Shown: positions 11,413 to 23,738 of the stretch, in pieces
Position numbering within the stretch: the stretch's first letter is position 1
Layout of the letters: each line of letters opens with the position of its first letter
From: Mycogone perniciosa
Taxonomy: Eukaryota > Ascomycota > Sordariomycetes > Hypocreales > Hypocreaceae
DNA: 64,000 bases
Reading direction: 5' to 3'
Assembly: GCA_025331125.1 (NCBI GenBank)
Contig: JAOALB010000026.1
Location: 310,001-374,000, forward strand
Position numbers and translations under genes: made by a program
The notes under the pieces: generated by a model
Told to the model about the DNA's origin: nothing
The model's input: only the letters and a program-made list of their open reading frames with translations
Database searches by the model: none

Positions 11413-12922
11413 ATGAAGGCACCGCTGGTGGTTGCGACCACTGTCTTGGGCTTGCTCAGTAGAGGAGCTGGGGGAATCGAGCTGACTTTGACGGATAACA
11501 GTAAGCTCTCCATCGCCAGCATGGTATTAACCCAAGCAATGATAACTGACCAACTTTCTCAGACTCCATAAAGAATGCGGCCAGCACCATTGCATATGGA
11601 TTGGTGAAGTACTACACCGGAAACAACACTGGTGATGTTCCGGGAAATCTCCCATCGCCATACTACTGTCAGTCGGAATCACAGCATCGGACCAATATAC
11701 ACATTCGGGCGCAGACTGACTCTGAGCAGGGTGGGAAGCAGGAGCGATGTTTGGAACCCTGATAGATTATTGGTCATTGACCAGAGACTCGACCTACAAC
11801 GCCATCACGATGCAGGCCATGGTCCACCAATCCGCCCCTGACGCAGATTTCATGCCCGAGAACCAGACCTTGTCCGAAGGAAACGATGATCAAGGCTTCT
11901 GGGCCATGGCCGCCATGTCCGCAGCCGAAAACGTCTTCCCCAATCCTCCCTCCGACCAGCCCCAATGGCTGCCTCTGACCCAGGCTGTTTTCAACCAATA
12001 TGTTGACCGATGGGATGAGGCCGACTGCAATGGCGGTCTTCGATGGCAAATTTCCCCGTTCAATAAGGGCAACAACTACAAGAACTCTATTGCCAATGGG
12101 TGCTTCTTCAACATCGCGGCTCGCCTGGCGCGGTACACGGGCAATACCACATATGCCGACTGGGCTACCAAGGTATTCAAATGGGAGCAAAAGGCTGGCC
12201 TAATTACGAGCGATTTCAAAATTCTCGATGGAATTACAATTGCAACTGATCATACCTGCACATCCATCGACCAGAACCAGTGGTCGTACAATGCAGGCAT
12301 TTTCATGCACGGCGCGGCAACTATGTACAACATCACCTCCGACCCTGTCTGGAAGACAGCCCTGGACGGTATCATCAAGGAGGCACTGTCAATGTTCATC
12401 AAGGATGGCGTCGTATTTGAGCAGTTTTGTGAACCCGTTGCCCTCTGTAACATCGACCAGCAGAGTTTCAAGGGCTACTTCATACGCTGGATGGCGGGCA
12501 CGACGCAGATGGCTCCGTATACTAGCGACACTCTCATGCCAATCATCAACGCCGCTGCCGCTGCCGCTGCCGCTGTATGCATAGGTCCCGCATCAGGCAC
12601 ATTCTATGGCATCACCGGCACAGGGTGCGGCTTCGTTTGGACCTCCAAGGGCAAATACGACGGCCTAAATGGTGTAGGGCCGCAGATGGATGCTCTCTCG
12701 GCTGTAATGTACACCTTGACACCAGGGGCGCCTGTACCTGCGACTGCGAAGTCGGGCGGTACATCGAAAAGTGATCCCAGTGCTGGAAAGTCCGATTCAA
12801 CAAAGTCACAGGAAGAGGAGGAGAAGACGAAGCCTACTCCAGCGGGGAGGGTGGGAGCCGCGATCATCACTGCCATCTTTATAGGGTGTGTCCTTGGAGG
12901 GAGCGCAGCTGTCATGCTTTGA
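11413..12922 (+). CDS. GPI-anchored mannan endo-1,6-alpha-mannosidase (DFG5/DCW1 type, GH76)
   Basis: Exons 11413-11500, 11563-11667 and 11730-12922 give 461 residues. The protein is expected at the plasma membrane/cell wall, where GH76 enzymes are thought to cut GPI glycans and attach proteins to wall glucan. Visible features are a signal peptide (MKAPLVVATTVLGLLSRG), the opening SIKNAASTIAYGLVKYYTGN typical of the family, and WWEAGAMFGTLIDYW. The catalytic Asp pair is in EGNDDQGFW (residues 117-118), followed by GGLRWQI and FKGYFIRWMAGT. A Ser/Thr/Lys-rich linker and a hydrophobic tail with small residues fit a GPI signal. An eight-Ala run near the C-terminus of the catalytic domain (NAAAAAAAAVCIG) is encoded by GCC/GCT repeats and may vary in length. 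The family assignment is firm. Confidence 0.93.
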
Positions 12923-13927
12923 TTGGGATTAACAGAAGCATCTCGATGGACTTTTCGGTCGGTGTTTTGGGCCGAATGCTTGGCCTCTTTAGAGGCTATT
13001 GTGGCTGGCGTTTTGGGAAGCGGCTTTCTTGGATATGCTACTTGGTTTTCCTCATGGATATATATATATATATATTCGTATTATACACATCATGGCGGTT
13101 TGGGACTACAGACAACCTGGATTTATTTTTGTTTTGGGCAGAGGGAGGATCATTACTATTCATCTTCGGAGTCCATTAGACCAGGCAAGTCCTGATATCA
13201 GAATTATATGACATTATGAATGAAGGAATGAATGGCCGAAAGGCCGAATAACGTGTGTAGCCTATGGGTCGTTCCGTTGATGCTTTAGGTAGTTAGACCT
13301 CGGGCCAGGCCGGCCGATCCGCAGAATTTGGTGTGTTTTTGCTCCATCTCGGCCGCTGGCCATTCCCGAAGACTGTCCGCTGCTGATAGTAGTTGCCAAC
13401 ATCACCACTAACTGCTGAGCTTAATATTGGCGGTACGGACCTGTCTCGTATTGTAATCCTGAATCTTGCGAATACATCTAGTCTACTATTTACTCTGTAC
13501 CGGGGTGGGCCATGGAGGTTATCAAAGAGCAGACAGAACTGAAGCTTTCGGACTGCGTCCAATTCCTATCCTTGCCAGACATACATACATCCGCGGGAAT
13601 ATAATCGGTCACACTTTCGCATGTCATCGCCCCTAGTCACATCGTCTCAACTTTTCAAAACGAGAGTGAATACTATGCACTGTACCCCCGCGTTGGCGTA
13701 TATGTCTCCCTGTAAGTGTCAACTTGGCGGCTTCAACCCCGCTGCGATAGAATAGGTATTGTTGACTTCATTCACCCACGTAACCCCGCCCCCCATTTAT
13801 ACCTATATCCATATGCTATATAAGTCGATGCCAATATCCCAAAGTCATTGAGATCCCCAATCCAATTCATCATTTATTTATCCGGACAATTCGCTCCAAT
13901 TCGTTCGTCCCCAACGTTTTGCCCATC
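12923..13927. promoter_or_regulatory. Intergenic region and DAK promoter
   Basis: A (TA)n microsatellite lies at 13058-13075. Close to the dihydroxyacetone kinase start there is a C-rich element with CCCCGC (13794-13799, matching the CreA-type SYGGRG on the minus strand) and a TATA-like TATATAAG at 13817-13824, about 105 bp before the ATG. Binding by CreA is inferred only from the motif. No gene is seen. Confidence 0.45.
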
Positions 13928-15737
13928 ATGTCCGCCAAGCACTTCATCAACGATCCTACTCACCTCGTCAACACGGCCCTTTACAGCCTCACCCTCACCA
14001 ACCCAAACGTTGCTCTTGACGCGGACAATAAGATTATTTACAGACGCCCCTCAAATGCCCCAGAACAGGTATCTATCATCTCAGGCGGCGGTTCCGGCCA
14101 TGAGCCATCCTTTGCGGGCATGGTTGGGCCCGGCATGCTCTCTGCTGCGGTGGCCGGCACCATCTTCGCCAGTCCTTCGGCCGAGCAGGTCCGAACGGCT
14201 ATCACATCTCGGGTAGATACTTCCAAGGGTGTGTTGGTCGTTGTGATGAACTATACCGGTGACATTCTCAACTTCGGCATGGCTGTGGAGAAGGCCAAGG
14301 CAGCTGGTCAGGGTGTTGAGATGGTCGTGGTCGGCGATGACGTCGGTGTTGGAAGACAGAAGGCTGGAAAGGTGGGAAGACGAGGAATTGCAGGGACTGT
14401 CCTCGTTTTGAAGATTGCAGGCGCTTTGGCTGCTCTAGGAAGACCGCTTGAGGAGGTGGCCAAGGTGGCTAGATTGACGGCGGCCAACATCGTCAGCGTG
14501 GGAGCCAGCTTGGAGCATGTCCATGTCCCCGGACGAGTTGTTAGCACTGAAGGCGGTTTGGCTGTTGGAGAAGTCGAGCTGGGAATGGGCATTCACAACG
14601 AGCCCGGCTCTGCGCGGGGTAAGTTGGAATTGCCCGAGCTGGTTCAGAAGATGCTGGTCCAGCTTCTCGACCAGAATGACAAGGACCGAGCTTTTGTGAA
14701 TGTCAATTCGAATGAAGTGGTGCTTCTGATCAACAACCTCGGCGGCGTCAGCGTTCTCGAAATGGGCGGCATCACGACCGAGGTTGTAAGCCAGCTGGAA
14801 ACCAAGTACGGCATCCGCCCCGTGCGCATCATCAGCGGCACCTTCATGACTAGTCTGAACGGCTTGGGCTTCAGCATCACCCTGCTCAATGTTGTCAACA
14901 CTGATATCGGTGGGCCGAGCATGATTGAGCTCCTAGACGCCCCCAGTGAAGTTACTGGTTGGGCCGCGCCTATTCAAAAGACAACGTGGGAGGCAAAGAA
15001 CACTGCGACGAGAACAGATGTGGGAGGAGCGAGCAAGGAAATCACTGCGAGTGGCCTGAAGATCGATTCCGCGTATGCAACGTCAGCACTGACGAGGGCC
15101 TTGGAACGCGTCATTGCCGCAGAACCTGAAGTTACCAGGTACGACACTATAGTGGGTGACGGTGATTGCGGGATTGGACTGAAGAGAGGAGCCGAAGGCA
15201 AGTTCGCAGCATTAGTCTCAACTCCCAGATCAAAACAGATAAATGAGCTGACTCTAGAGAATAGCAATTCTGAAGCACATCGGCGAGAAGCCCCTAACGG
15301 GTGATGCCGTGGCAGATCTTGCGTCTCTGGTTCCCGTCGTAGAAAACGACATGGATGGCACATCCGGTGCTCTCTATGCCATCTTTCTCAACGCTTTGGT
15401 CCACGCTCTGCGTACCCTACCGCCCGGCGAGGCGGGTCCCCAGACCTGGGCTACCGCTTTAAAGCTGAGCTGTGAGGCCCTGTCAAGGTACACTCCCGCA
15501 CGACCAGGTGATCGAACCCTAGTTGATGCACTGTACCCCTTCGTCGAGGTGTTGGGTCAAACCGGAGACGTCAAGCAAGCTGCGGAGGCGGCTCGTAAGG
15601 CAGCTGATGACACCAAGGGCATGCAGGCAAGCCTCGGTCGGTCAGTGTATGTGGGTGGCAGCGGATATGAACAGGTTCCTGACCCCGGTGCATGGGGCCT
15701 AGCCTGCTTCTTCTTGGGGCTTGTAGGTGTTGAGTAA
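13928..15737 (+). CDS. DAK: Dihydroxyacetone kinase
   Basis: Exons 13928-15197 and 15265-15737 give 580 residues, the usual length of single-chain ATP-dependent fungal enzymes. It phosphorylates dihydroxyacetone (and glyceraldehyde) in the cytosol, detoxifying it and feeding glycerol carbon into glycolysis. The DhaK domain occupies roughly residues 1-340, with GGGSGHEPSFAGMVG and the substrate-binding His in ASLEHVHVPG (His197). The DhaL domain follows from about 385, with the nucleotide/Mg motif VGDGDCGIGLKRGAE and NDMDGTSGALYAIF. The single intron begins with GC (AAG|GCAAGT) and ends AATAG. It is needed to restore AILKHIGEKPLTGDA, so this is a GC-AG intron. The start is the first ATG in frame (MSAKHF). 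Confidence 0.95.
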
Positions 15738-15936
15738 GGCTGAGAGAGTATCTAGAGCAACATTGTGTATAGAGCAATTCATGAAATGTAATCAGGTCGA
15801 TTGTCTTGTCTTTTCAATAAATCAAATTGTTTTCAACGCCTATTTCGCCTCTGTGAGTATCGCCCAATCAGATAGACCGATCATCCAGCAGCCCAATCTT
15901 AATCAAAGCCCAATATCCCAAAGCTCGGTGGTTACT

Positions 15937-16545
15937 TCAGCTCAGAAGAACGAGGATGACACTATCGCCTCTCAAGAACCTGTAGCCCGATTAGCATTTC
16001 TGTCTCCTGTAAAACCTGTCTGTTTCGTTTCCCTCTCAAAGACAGACTGCTGCCGCAGAACTCCACAGACTTGTTGTTGTCGGTTGACGGGATGAACTTA
16101 CATCTTGCTGATAAACCGATCCTTGTTTACTGGTCGTCCCTTCTTGCCATCTGCTAACCGCGGGGTTTCCGTCCACATTTCCTTGACGTTCTCCAACACC
16201 ATGTTGCAGTGGCGGTCGAAGGCCTTCACTCTTGCTAGCAGCTTGCGGTTGTTGCGGATCGAGATCAGCACCTGCGTGTGGGATCGCACAGCCGTTTGCA
16301 GGATAGATAGCGGGCCAGACGAGAACTCGTACTCCTCGAGTTGCGCAATTTCATACTCGCTGGCTAGGAAGTTAGAGATCCGGTTTGGAGGAGGGGGCGG
16401 TGGGAGATGGGGAGGGGCAAGGTCTCTGCGCGACGTACGTGAGTTCTGTGCGCGACTTGGTGAGAAGCTCCCTATACATTTGTCAGCATGATATCGGATT
16501 AATCTTGAGCATCATCATTACATACTGGATCTTGGGGTCGGCCAT
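15937..16545 (-). CDS. SMD2: Small nuclear ribonucleoprotein Sm D2
   Basis: Four exons (16545-16526, 16471-16439, 16359-16102, 15979-15937) give exactly 117 residues. Sm D2 is part of the heptameric Sm ring on spliceosomal U snRNAs. The Sm1 motif spans VLISIRNNRKLLARVKAFDR with HCNMVLENVKEMWTE, and Sm2 spans KDRFISKMFLRGDSVILVLL. All introns are GT-AG, and one splits the Met codon of SKM. The gene ends 200 bp from DAK (convergent). It starts about 400 bp from the divergent HIBCH gene, so those two may share promoter sequence. The N-terminus MADPKIQELLTKSRTELTEYE is of Sordariomycete style. Confidence 0.96.
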
Positions 16546-16941
16546 CTTTGCGGTAGGTTTGATTATCGTGGAATGAGGTTGCGTGCGCAAGGCTGAAGCT
16601 AGAGGCTCGAAAAGTTATCGAGGTATCTCAAGCGTTGCCATATTGGCCCTTGCAGTCAGAGCTGTGGGAACAGTGCACTGACCAGCTGGCCACCACTTGG
16701 CTGTCAGCTGGCAGTCACAAAAGGTGACAAAACCTCCCCTCCAAGCTCTATCGCAGCGGCAAACCACGGGATAATTTTTCGGATAGAGATGGAAGCGCTC
16801 AAGCTCAGCCTTGCCATTGCCTAGGTAAAAAAAGAGGTTCCGACATCGCCGACCGACTCGTTAACCGGGACTCGACAGACAGCCCCTCTCTTTCGATGTC
16901 GATATTGGATATAAGGAGCGCGCTTTGACAATCGACATCTA
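16546..16941. promoter_or_regulatory. Divergent promoter SMD2 / HIBCH
   Basis: This 396-bp region lies between two divergent housekeeping starts. It contains direct copies of a CAGCTGGC-like word (16681-16712), but I see no diagnostic factor site. Confidence 0.4.
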
Positions 16942-18523
16942 ATGTCCTTCAGAACCTTTGTAGCCCGGGCTGGCAGGGCAGCGAACCCGAGCCATAGAAG
17001 CTTATGCAACAGCAGCGCATTCAGCATGGCACAGCAAGCAAGGGCACTGAGCACCTCGCTTGGTTCGCAGCAGGTTGGCAATTTGAACGATGTCTTCGGT
17101 TATGAATTGGCATGCTAATACTATGGGAAAGCTCTCTAGCGAAGCCTACGCGATCAAAGAGTTGCCAGGCGACGAGTCCAACGATGTCGTCTTCGAGAGC
17201 AAGTATGGTCTGAGGACACTATTACTGAACCGCCCAAAGAAGCTCAATTCGCTGAACGCCTCAATGATTCGCAAAATGGTTCCGCGACTGGTCGAGTGGG
17301 AGAAGTCTGATATGGCAAATGTCGTTGTCATGAAGGGCGCTGGCGAAAAGGCCTTCTGCGCGGGAGGAGACGTCGCTGCGCTGGCAGAGTACAACCTAGC
17401 CAGTGCGGACGGATGGAAGAAGTCGGCCGAGTACTTTGCCCTTGAATACAAGCTGGACCACTACATTGCGACGTACCAGAAGCCCTTCATTGCCTTCATG
17501 GACGGCATCACCATGGGCGGGGGTGTTGGACTGAGTATCCATGCGCCATTCCGAATCGCAACTGAGAGGACAGTCTTCGCTATGCCCGAAACGACAATAG
17601 GCTTCTTCCCCGACGTCGGCGCCTCATTCTTCTTGCCCCGGCTGAACGGATCTCTTGGTACCTACCTGGCCCTGACCAGTGACAGGTTGAACGGCCCTAA
17701 TGTCTTCTACACGGGTATCGCTACCCACTACCTGCACTCTACAAGCCTGCCGGACCTCGAGGCGCGACTGGCTGAACTGAGGTTCAGGGATGACGACCCA
17801 TTGCCCAAGCGCCTGGAGCTTATCAATGACACCCTGGAGGAGTTCTGCACCGGTCTCCCCTATGACCAACCCATGCAAGTGGCTGGGCAGATTCGCCAAG
17901 CCATCGACCGTTGCTTCAGCAAGAACAATGTCAATGACATCATTGCTGCCTTGAACGCGGAGCGGGGAGAGACCGAGGAGTGGGCGCAAAAGCAGCTGGC
18001 CACACTCCAGAAACGATCGCCCACAGCCGTGCACGTGGCCCTTAGGCAGATGCGTGTTGGTGGCAAATGGAACATTACCGAGACCTTTGAGAAGGAACAC
18101 CAGATTGCGACTAAATTCATGCAGCACCACGACTTCAGCGAGGGTGTGACGGCGCTGCTGGTGCGCAAGGAAAAGGCCAAGTGGCAGCCCGAGTCCCTGG
18201 AAGCAATTCCTGCCAGCGACAACGTTGCAAAGCCGTTCTTCGAGTTTGACAAGAACCAGAAGCTTGAGTTGTTTGCTAACAGGACGTACTCGGAGTACCC
18301 CTACGCGGTCCTTGGCGTGCCCACAGAGAAGGAGATCCAGGCTCTTGTGTCTAGTAATGCATATACTCCAGAGGAACTTACCAAGGCCGTTATTGAATCG
18401 AGAAAGGGGCGTCAAGGTGTGGCAGATGTTGTGAAGGAGATTATCAGCCGAAAAACGACTGTGGATGGGCAGGGCAAGGTCAAATGGCTGGCTGATGAGC
18501 ATGCGACTACAAGCAGACTGTAG
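16942..18523 (+). CDS. 3-hydroxyisobutyryl-CoA hydrolase, mitochondrial (crotonase family)
   Basis: Exon 1 (16942-17073) encodes a 44-residue Arg/Ser-rich leader typical of mitochondrial import. Exon 2 (17132-18523) encodes the enzyme, 507 residues in total. It hydrolyses 3-hydroxyisobutyryl-CoA in valine catabolism. Visible crotonase signatures are LNRPKKLNSLN, the oxyanion-hole segment GEKAFCAGGDVAAL, MDGITMGGGVGLSIHAPFRIATE, and the PETTIGFFPDVGASFFLPRL block carrying the catalytic acid. The C-terminal hydrolase-specific region follows. The intron has an unusual donor (GTTGGC) and an AAG acceptor, with a good GCTAATAC branch site. Without it, exon 1 hits a stop. A downstream ATG (17090) would lose the leader and is less likely. 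Confidence 0.92.
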
Positions 18524-19797
18524 ATTTTAGATCATGATGATTTGTGAATATACAATGTACGATGTCATGAATGGGGTTTTGATGCATCTATTGATGAAAA
18601 GTGATGCGATAACTTATTCCTCAATGATATTGCAGATGTTGCGATGAACACTTCAAAGTAGTATGTACGACCAATACCGACCAGTAATGGTGGTTTTTTA
18701 TGCTGTGGAGACTTTTGAGACTTTGGGGAAACCTCAAACCATCGGATGTTATCGATATTGCCTAGTAAACGCAATAGGAAATAGCTTCATCTAGTAGACT
18801 GAAAAGGCCATTGGACTTTCGAAAAGGAGGGGCGACTTTTGGAGCCTAGGAAATGCAAGGAGATGGAAAGTCACGAGACTGTGAGATGGAGGGTGGGTGT
18901 TGGTACTACGACATATCAGGACTCAGGATGGCGTCAAGTCGTCCTGGAAATTATAAAAGGGAGAGAACCCCCCTCCGACTCGGACAAAGAGGGAAGAGGA
19001 AGGGCACTCGTCCTCTTCTCTGTCAGTTTCTCTAAGCAATTTCTGACTGAACCGGAGCACCCCGGAGACATCTCCTTGGTAAACGGCAACTTGAACGCTT
19101 TGTGAGCCTGAAACTCGCATCCATTTCACAACCGCGTTGCACGTGACCCGGCGCGCCTCGGGAACGCTAGGCGCCACTAGAACGGTTACAACTTGCCGCA
19201 AACAGCTGACCGAAAGCTTCACCTGTGGCTCACCTGTGGCTCACCTGTGGCTGACTTGCTGGGGTACGTACATACATACATACATACATACCTTAGTACA
19301 TACTATACTCCGTATCCATACCACTCGAGCACTTAGACGTGCTTTGTGTTCGGACGAAGTCATCACAGCTCGTGTTTGTTCACTTCATCTGCCTACCACT
19401 ATTATTATAGATCGCGTCCTTTGTGCATTTGCTTCCATTCCTATTCATACCACTCTCCATCCTTTTTTTCCGCGTCTAAACCACGTTCCTTGATCCCTGT
19501 GGTTGCATTCACACATCCCTTGCCTTTGTCACTGCGCGCTCATCCATGTCTCAGATCCACCTGTGCAGACGCGCCTGCGTTTCTAGTCGCGTCACGACAA
19601 TGAAACCCGCCTCCCAAATTTGATCGGATAATATCTAGTGCACGAAGTGCAGCAAGCCTAACAGAGCACAAGCACTCTCCACTTCTCACTTTGATAATTT
19701 CTCCGCATTCAACTTCACCAATCTTGCAACGCCCATCCCAGCATCACCGCTTTCTAGAGCAGAGGTTGCAAAACAGCCACAAGGCCATTTAGTCGTC
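18524..19797. other. Intergenic region upstream of the Ams2/Spt21 gene with short tandem repeats
   Basis: No gene is seen. The region holds a triple 11-bp direct repeat (19220-19252), a (CATA)n microsatellite (about 19266-19291) and one TACTCCGTA (19306-19314). A long pyrimidine-rich leader precedes the start codon. Confidence 0.55.
19220..19252. repeat. Three exact 11-bp direct repeats CACCTGTGGCT
   Basis: Three perfect head-to-tail copies occur about 550 bp before the Ams2/Spt21-like start codon. The unit contains an E-box half (CACCTG). Its 11-bp period is close to one DNA helical turn. Confidence 0.85.
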
Positions 19798-22700
19798 ATG
19801 GCATCGCCTATGCCAATGGCACCGACAAGCGGCCGGGGCAATCCGCCTGCTACTGGAGAAGCCGATGAATATGGCATCCAGACCAGGGCAATGGGCTGTA
19901 CGACTCCCTTGTTACCTTTCTCTGCATCCCCGTGCCCTTGTTGCACGACTAATCCAGACCGACAGTAAAGGTACATTACACCTTCGACAAGGAGGCCAAG
20001 ATCAATTGCCTGGCGAGAGGCGTAGGAACTCTTCGGGTGCAGACGGTTCCCATTGACGAGACGAATATGATTGGTGTTGTGGACCTGAGGGCTTGCATCC
20101 ATACCATCACCGAGTGCAGCCCGGAGCTCACGAGCCAGGAGTGCGACTACACGATTTACGCCGTCGACTATTCAGAGCCCGATACTCCTCTGGTAGGTCA
20201 GGGGCTGTTGTCATGGATCCTCGAATCGATGCGAGGTGATGGCGGAAACCCACAGCAACCGAAGATGGTGACGGGACGAGTAGCAAAAAACCTGCTAGGC
20301 GTTTTTGGCGGCGGCAATCGAGAGATCCTGGAGGTTAGGCTCAAACTCTCTGAAACGACTAAGATCCAACGTCCAACCGATCAAGGTGCTATGGACCTAC
20401 AACCGAGTCGGTCAATGGAGACAGTCATGACGCCCACTGGAGTATCGGAATGGACCTCTTTTATTCAGTCTAATCCACAAATTGGTCAGCCAGCAGGTCA
20501 TATCCATAGCCAAAACTCTCGTGTCGCCTCTCCGGCCCTATCGCAAGGACCTGCACCAACAAATAGACGAGACTCGTTTGCGCTATCTTTCAGTCAAAAT
20601 GCGCCGGCCCAAGAAGTCCAGAGAATCGCCCCAACTCCAGTCGATCCTCAATCAGCGCCAATTGCACCAACACCCTCATCGAGACCAACTAGCAGAGCAT
20701 CGAATAGGCCGTCAAGAAGGAAGCCACCGACTGGTAGGCCTAGAGGGAGACCGCGGAAGAATCCGACAGAAGGCAACACGTCAGGGTATGAGGATGGGAC
20801 AGAAGGAGAGGAGGGTCCGGCTAAGAAGCGAGCAAAGACGACCAAGGTGGAAAAGGCTGACGTTAATGCCTTTGGCGCCGAGCCCGAATCCCTCAGAGTC
20901 GTTGCAAGCAACTCGAGCTCACTGCGGAACTTCCGCCCTATTGCTATCAACAGTGACAGCGTCGCAGGTAGTCATTTGCAGGAACTCCCCAGAGCTCCCA
21001 CTCCTGTGCCTGACGGTGGTCTTAGGGGCCTGCTTGGGCGAGGGCCCAATCCCACCAAGCTCCGACGCGAATCAACATTGAGCCAGCTACCAGCATCAAA
21101 TTACACATTGTCGTCATTTAGCGAACCAAGACAACTGTCACCCGACGACAGCAAATCGCCCGAGTCTATCGCGCCAACGCCCAATTACTCTGAAGATAGT
21201 CCCGCAGATATTGGGTCCTCACCACCAATTCAACGAACTACACCCTACATTCGATCGAGTCCACCCCCCTCTAGCCCAGTATTACCTCCGATGCCTCCAT
21301 TGCCTCCGGCACAGTTGCCACGAGAGATTGGTTTTACGAATAATCATATTGATCAACTTTTCGGGGAGGAGCCACTTCAGTCTGTTCCTCAGGAGGGACC
21401 GCCTCCACCTCCACCAGTTCGCAAGGCACCAAAGTCGACCTCCGGTGTGCCTATCCAGGTGTTCCAGATTCAAGGTCCCACCGCTCAGGAGTTCGTACAC
21501 ATCCGCAGTTATAACACACCTCATCCGTCATCAAGCGCACCGGCTCCACCTGAAGCTTCTTTGCTGCCTGTATTGAAGGAGGAGCCTGTCCGGCCAAAGC
21601 CAAGTGGTCCGGCCAAGAGGAAGAGACCTAGAGCCTCGTCGCCGCCCCCCTTAGCACTGACGCCGCCTCCTACGACAGATGCGGTTGAGAGGGCCATGAG
21701 CCCAGCTCCTATTCCTTCTACTCCTGTTCCTGCCCCTACCTCGGCTCCTACTCCTACTCCGGCTTCCGCGCCCACTTCGACTCCCACCCCTACTCCAGTT
21801 ACTACTTCTGCTCCTATTTCTGCACCAACTCCACAACCCGCCGCAGTATCGGACGATGTCATTGACGACCCAGTCGTGCGGCTTGCTTCGACTTTCTCGA
21901 TGCGCGAGGAGCCTCAACCAGGTCGGCTATCGCCAGAATTACCAAATCTACATCAACCAAAACCCCAACCTGCCAAGCCGAAACACCAGCGTCAACTGAG
22001 TCGATCCCAATCCGCGGGGTCACTTGCCTTGCCTTTGGTCCCTGCTAGTGACCCTGTTGCGCCGTCCTCGTTATCACAGCCCGTTCCTAGCGCACCAGAG
22101 CGTCCTCGTTCAACAGCGGTTCCGTCTGCTCTTCGTCGGTCCGCATCGATTGGCCCTCTAGCCTTGCCTGTTCCTGAGAGCATGTCAGTCGAGCCTGCTC
22201 CTGCTGAAACTGCCCCTACCCCTATCAATGTGATGGGTCCAGAGGAGCCCTGTCCTCCTAGCGACAGCGTTCCGCCTCCCTCTTCCCCTCCCTTCTCAAG
22301 AGCAAACAAGAACATCGTCAAAAAGCATGCCATCAAACAGCGATTAGAGGAGGCTATAAACAATGGCGAGATGCCCCCTTTTTGCAGCAACTGCGGCGCT
22401 ATCGAAACACCTACATGGCGGAAAATCTGGGTTCAAGAACGCGAAGGTATCCCCGAAAATTGCGAGTACTCGGAGAAGCCTGGCAGAGTGACTGCCATGG
22501 AGATTCTAAAGTTCGATCCAGAGAATAAACCGATACTGTATCGCATCATTAAGAAGAGCCTGGCGACCACAGATGACAGAACTGCCTGGCAGGAAATGTT
22601 ACTATGCAACCCTTGTGGCATTTGGTTCGCGAAGTGCAAGAGTCATCGGCCACCGGACAGGTGGGATAAAGATCTCTCTCGCCTTGGCCAAGAGAGACGA

Positions 22701-23738
22701 CGGAGAGACCCCGGCGCTTCCCGCTCCAAAAAGAATCGTACAAGAGATGACGGTCAAATACATCCCACATCTGAGGCATACCTACCCACAGACTCTCTTG
22801 AGCCGGTGGCACCATCATCACCAAAGATGGCCGATTTTCAGCCTCCACAAGTGGATTTAACAGTGCCAGAGACTCTAGATTTCGACTTGCTCGCCGCCTT
22901 TAAGAATGCGGATGCTGATATACGTTCATATCCGGGATCGACTCATTCTCGAGGTAGTGGAACAGCCCAAAGCCCCATTGAGGTCGAATTTGATGAGGTA
23001 GTTGGCAGTACCAAGCGCCTACTATTTCCCTCTCCCAAAAGAGATGGAACGTCGAACGTACTTTGCGATCTCGACGTTAATATCGTGCAGACTAGCGAGT
23101 GTCGACAACCCAAAGAGCTATCTGGAGAGAAGGAGAACGTCGCTATAGTGGAACAGGATGAGTTGGCAAATACGCACGATGATTTGGAGGCCCTCTTCAG
23201 AAGTCCAATCAAAGATCGACCGTCTACTCCCCCGCCAAATACCAAGTCTACCCAAGCTGAGCTATTCAAGACTCCTACGCGTCCGACACCGAACCATAGG
23301 CCGATCACTAGAAGTGTTTCGCGGTCCTTACGGTCCGTTAGATCCGTCGCATCGCCGAGTCAGCAAACGCTTCAGCGAACTCCAACCAAGACACCAAGGA
23401 CTGCGCTGAGAGTTCCTGGAAGCAGTACGCGAAGACGCAGCCCACGGAATCATCAGGTTAATATCGATGGATTTGATTCGCCGATCAGCCGCAGTATCGT
23501 TCAAATGCTGTCGGAACAAAATTGCTTTGGAATTGGGGACCATGACGTGGATCTTAATAGTTTACCAATGCTCAACGGGCAAAATGGCGAGCTCATCGAC
23601 TTTGGCAATCTCCTTAGTACTGATGGCGTCATGCCGAGCTCTCCACCCAAGGGCACCTCTATCGGCTTTGATTACTTAGGCTCAGCCAATACGTGGGCAG
23701 AGTGGCAGATGGACAACAGCGTGGACCCCGAAGAATGA
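19798..23738 (+). CDS. Ams2/Spt21 N-terminal domain protein with GATA-like zinc finger
   Basis: Exons 19798-19897 and 19966-23738 give 1290 residues. The N-terminal 30-170 region (KVHYTFDKEAKINCLARG, VDLRACIHTITECSPEL, GQGLLSWILES) matches the Ams2/Spt21 domain. Relatives in fission and budding yeast regulate histone gene transcription, Ams2 also affecting CENP-A. A long disordered stretch follows: AT-hook-like GRPRGRPRKN, Pro/Thr repeats near residues 550-600, and several phospho-like SP/TP sites. A GATA-like finger lies at about 839-925. CSNC and CNPC are separated by 70 residues instead of the usual 17-20. KRKRPR and KKRAKTTK look like nuclear signals. The intron is GTACGA...CGACAG. A nuclear role in histone transcription is inferred from the family. 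Confidence 0.88.

Noticed and set aside
17090..17131. Alternative HIBCH start without intron
   Set aside because: It would remove the clear mitochondrial leader encoded by 16942-17073, and its first codons overlap an intron with a good branch site.
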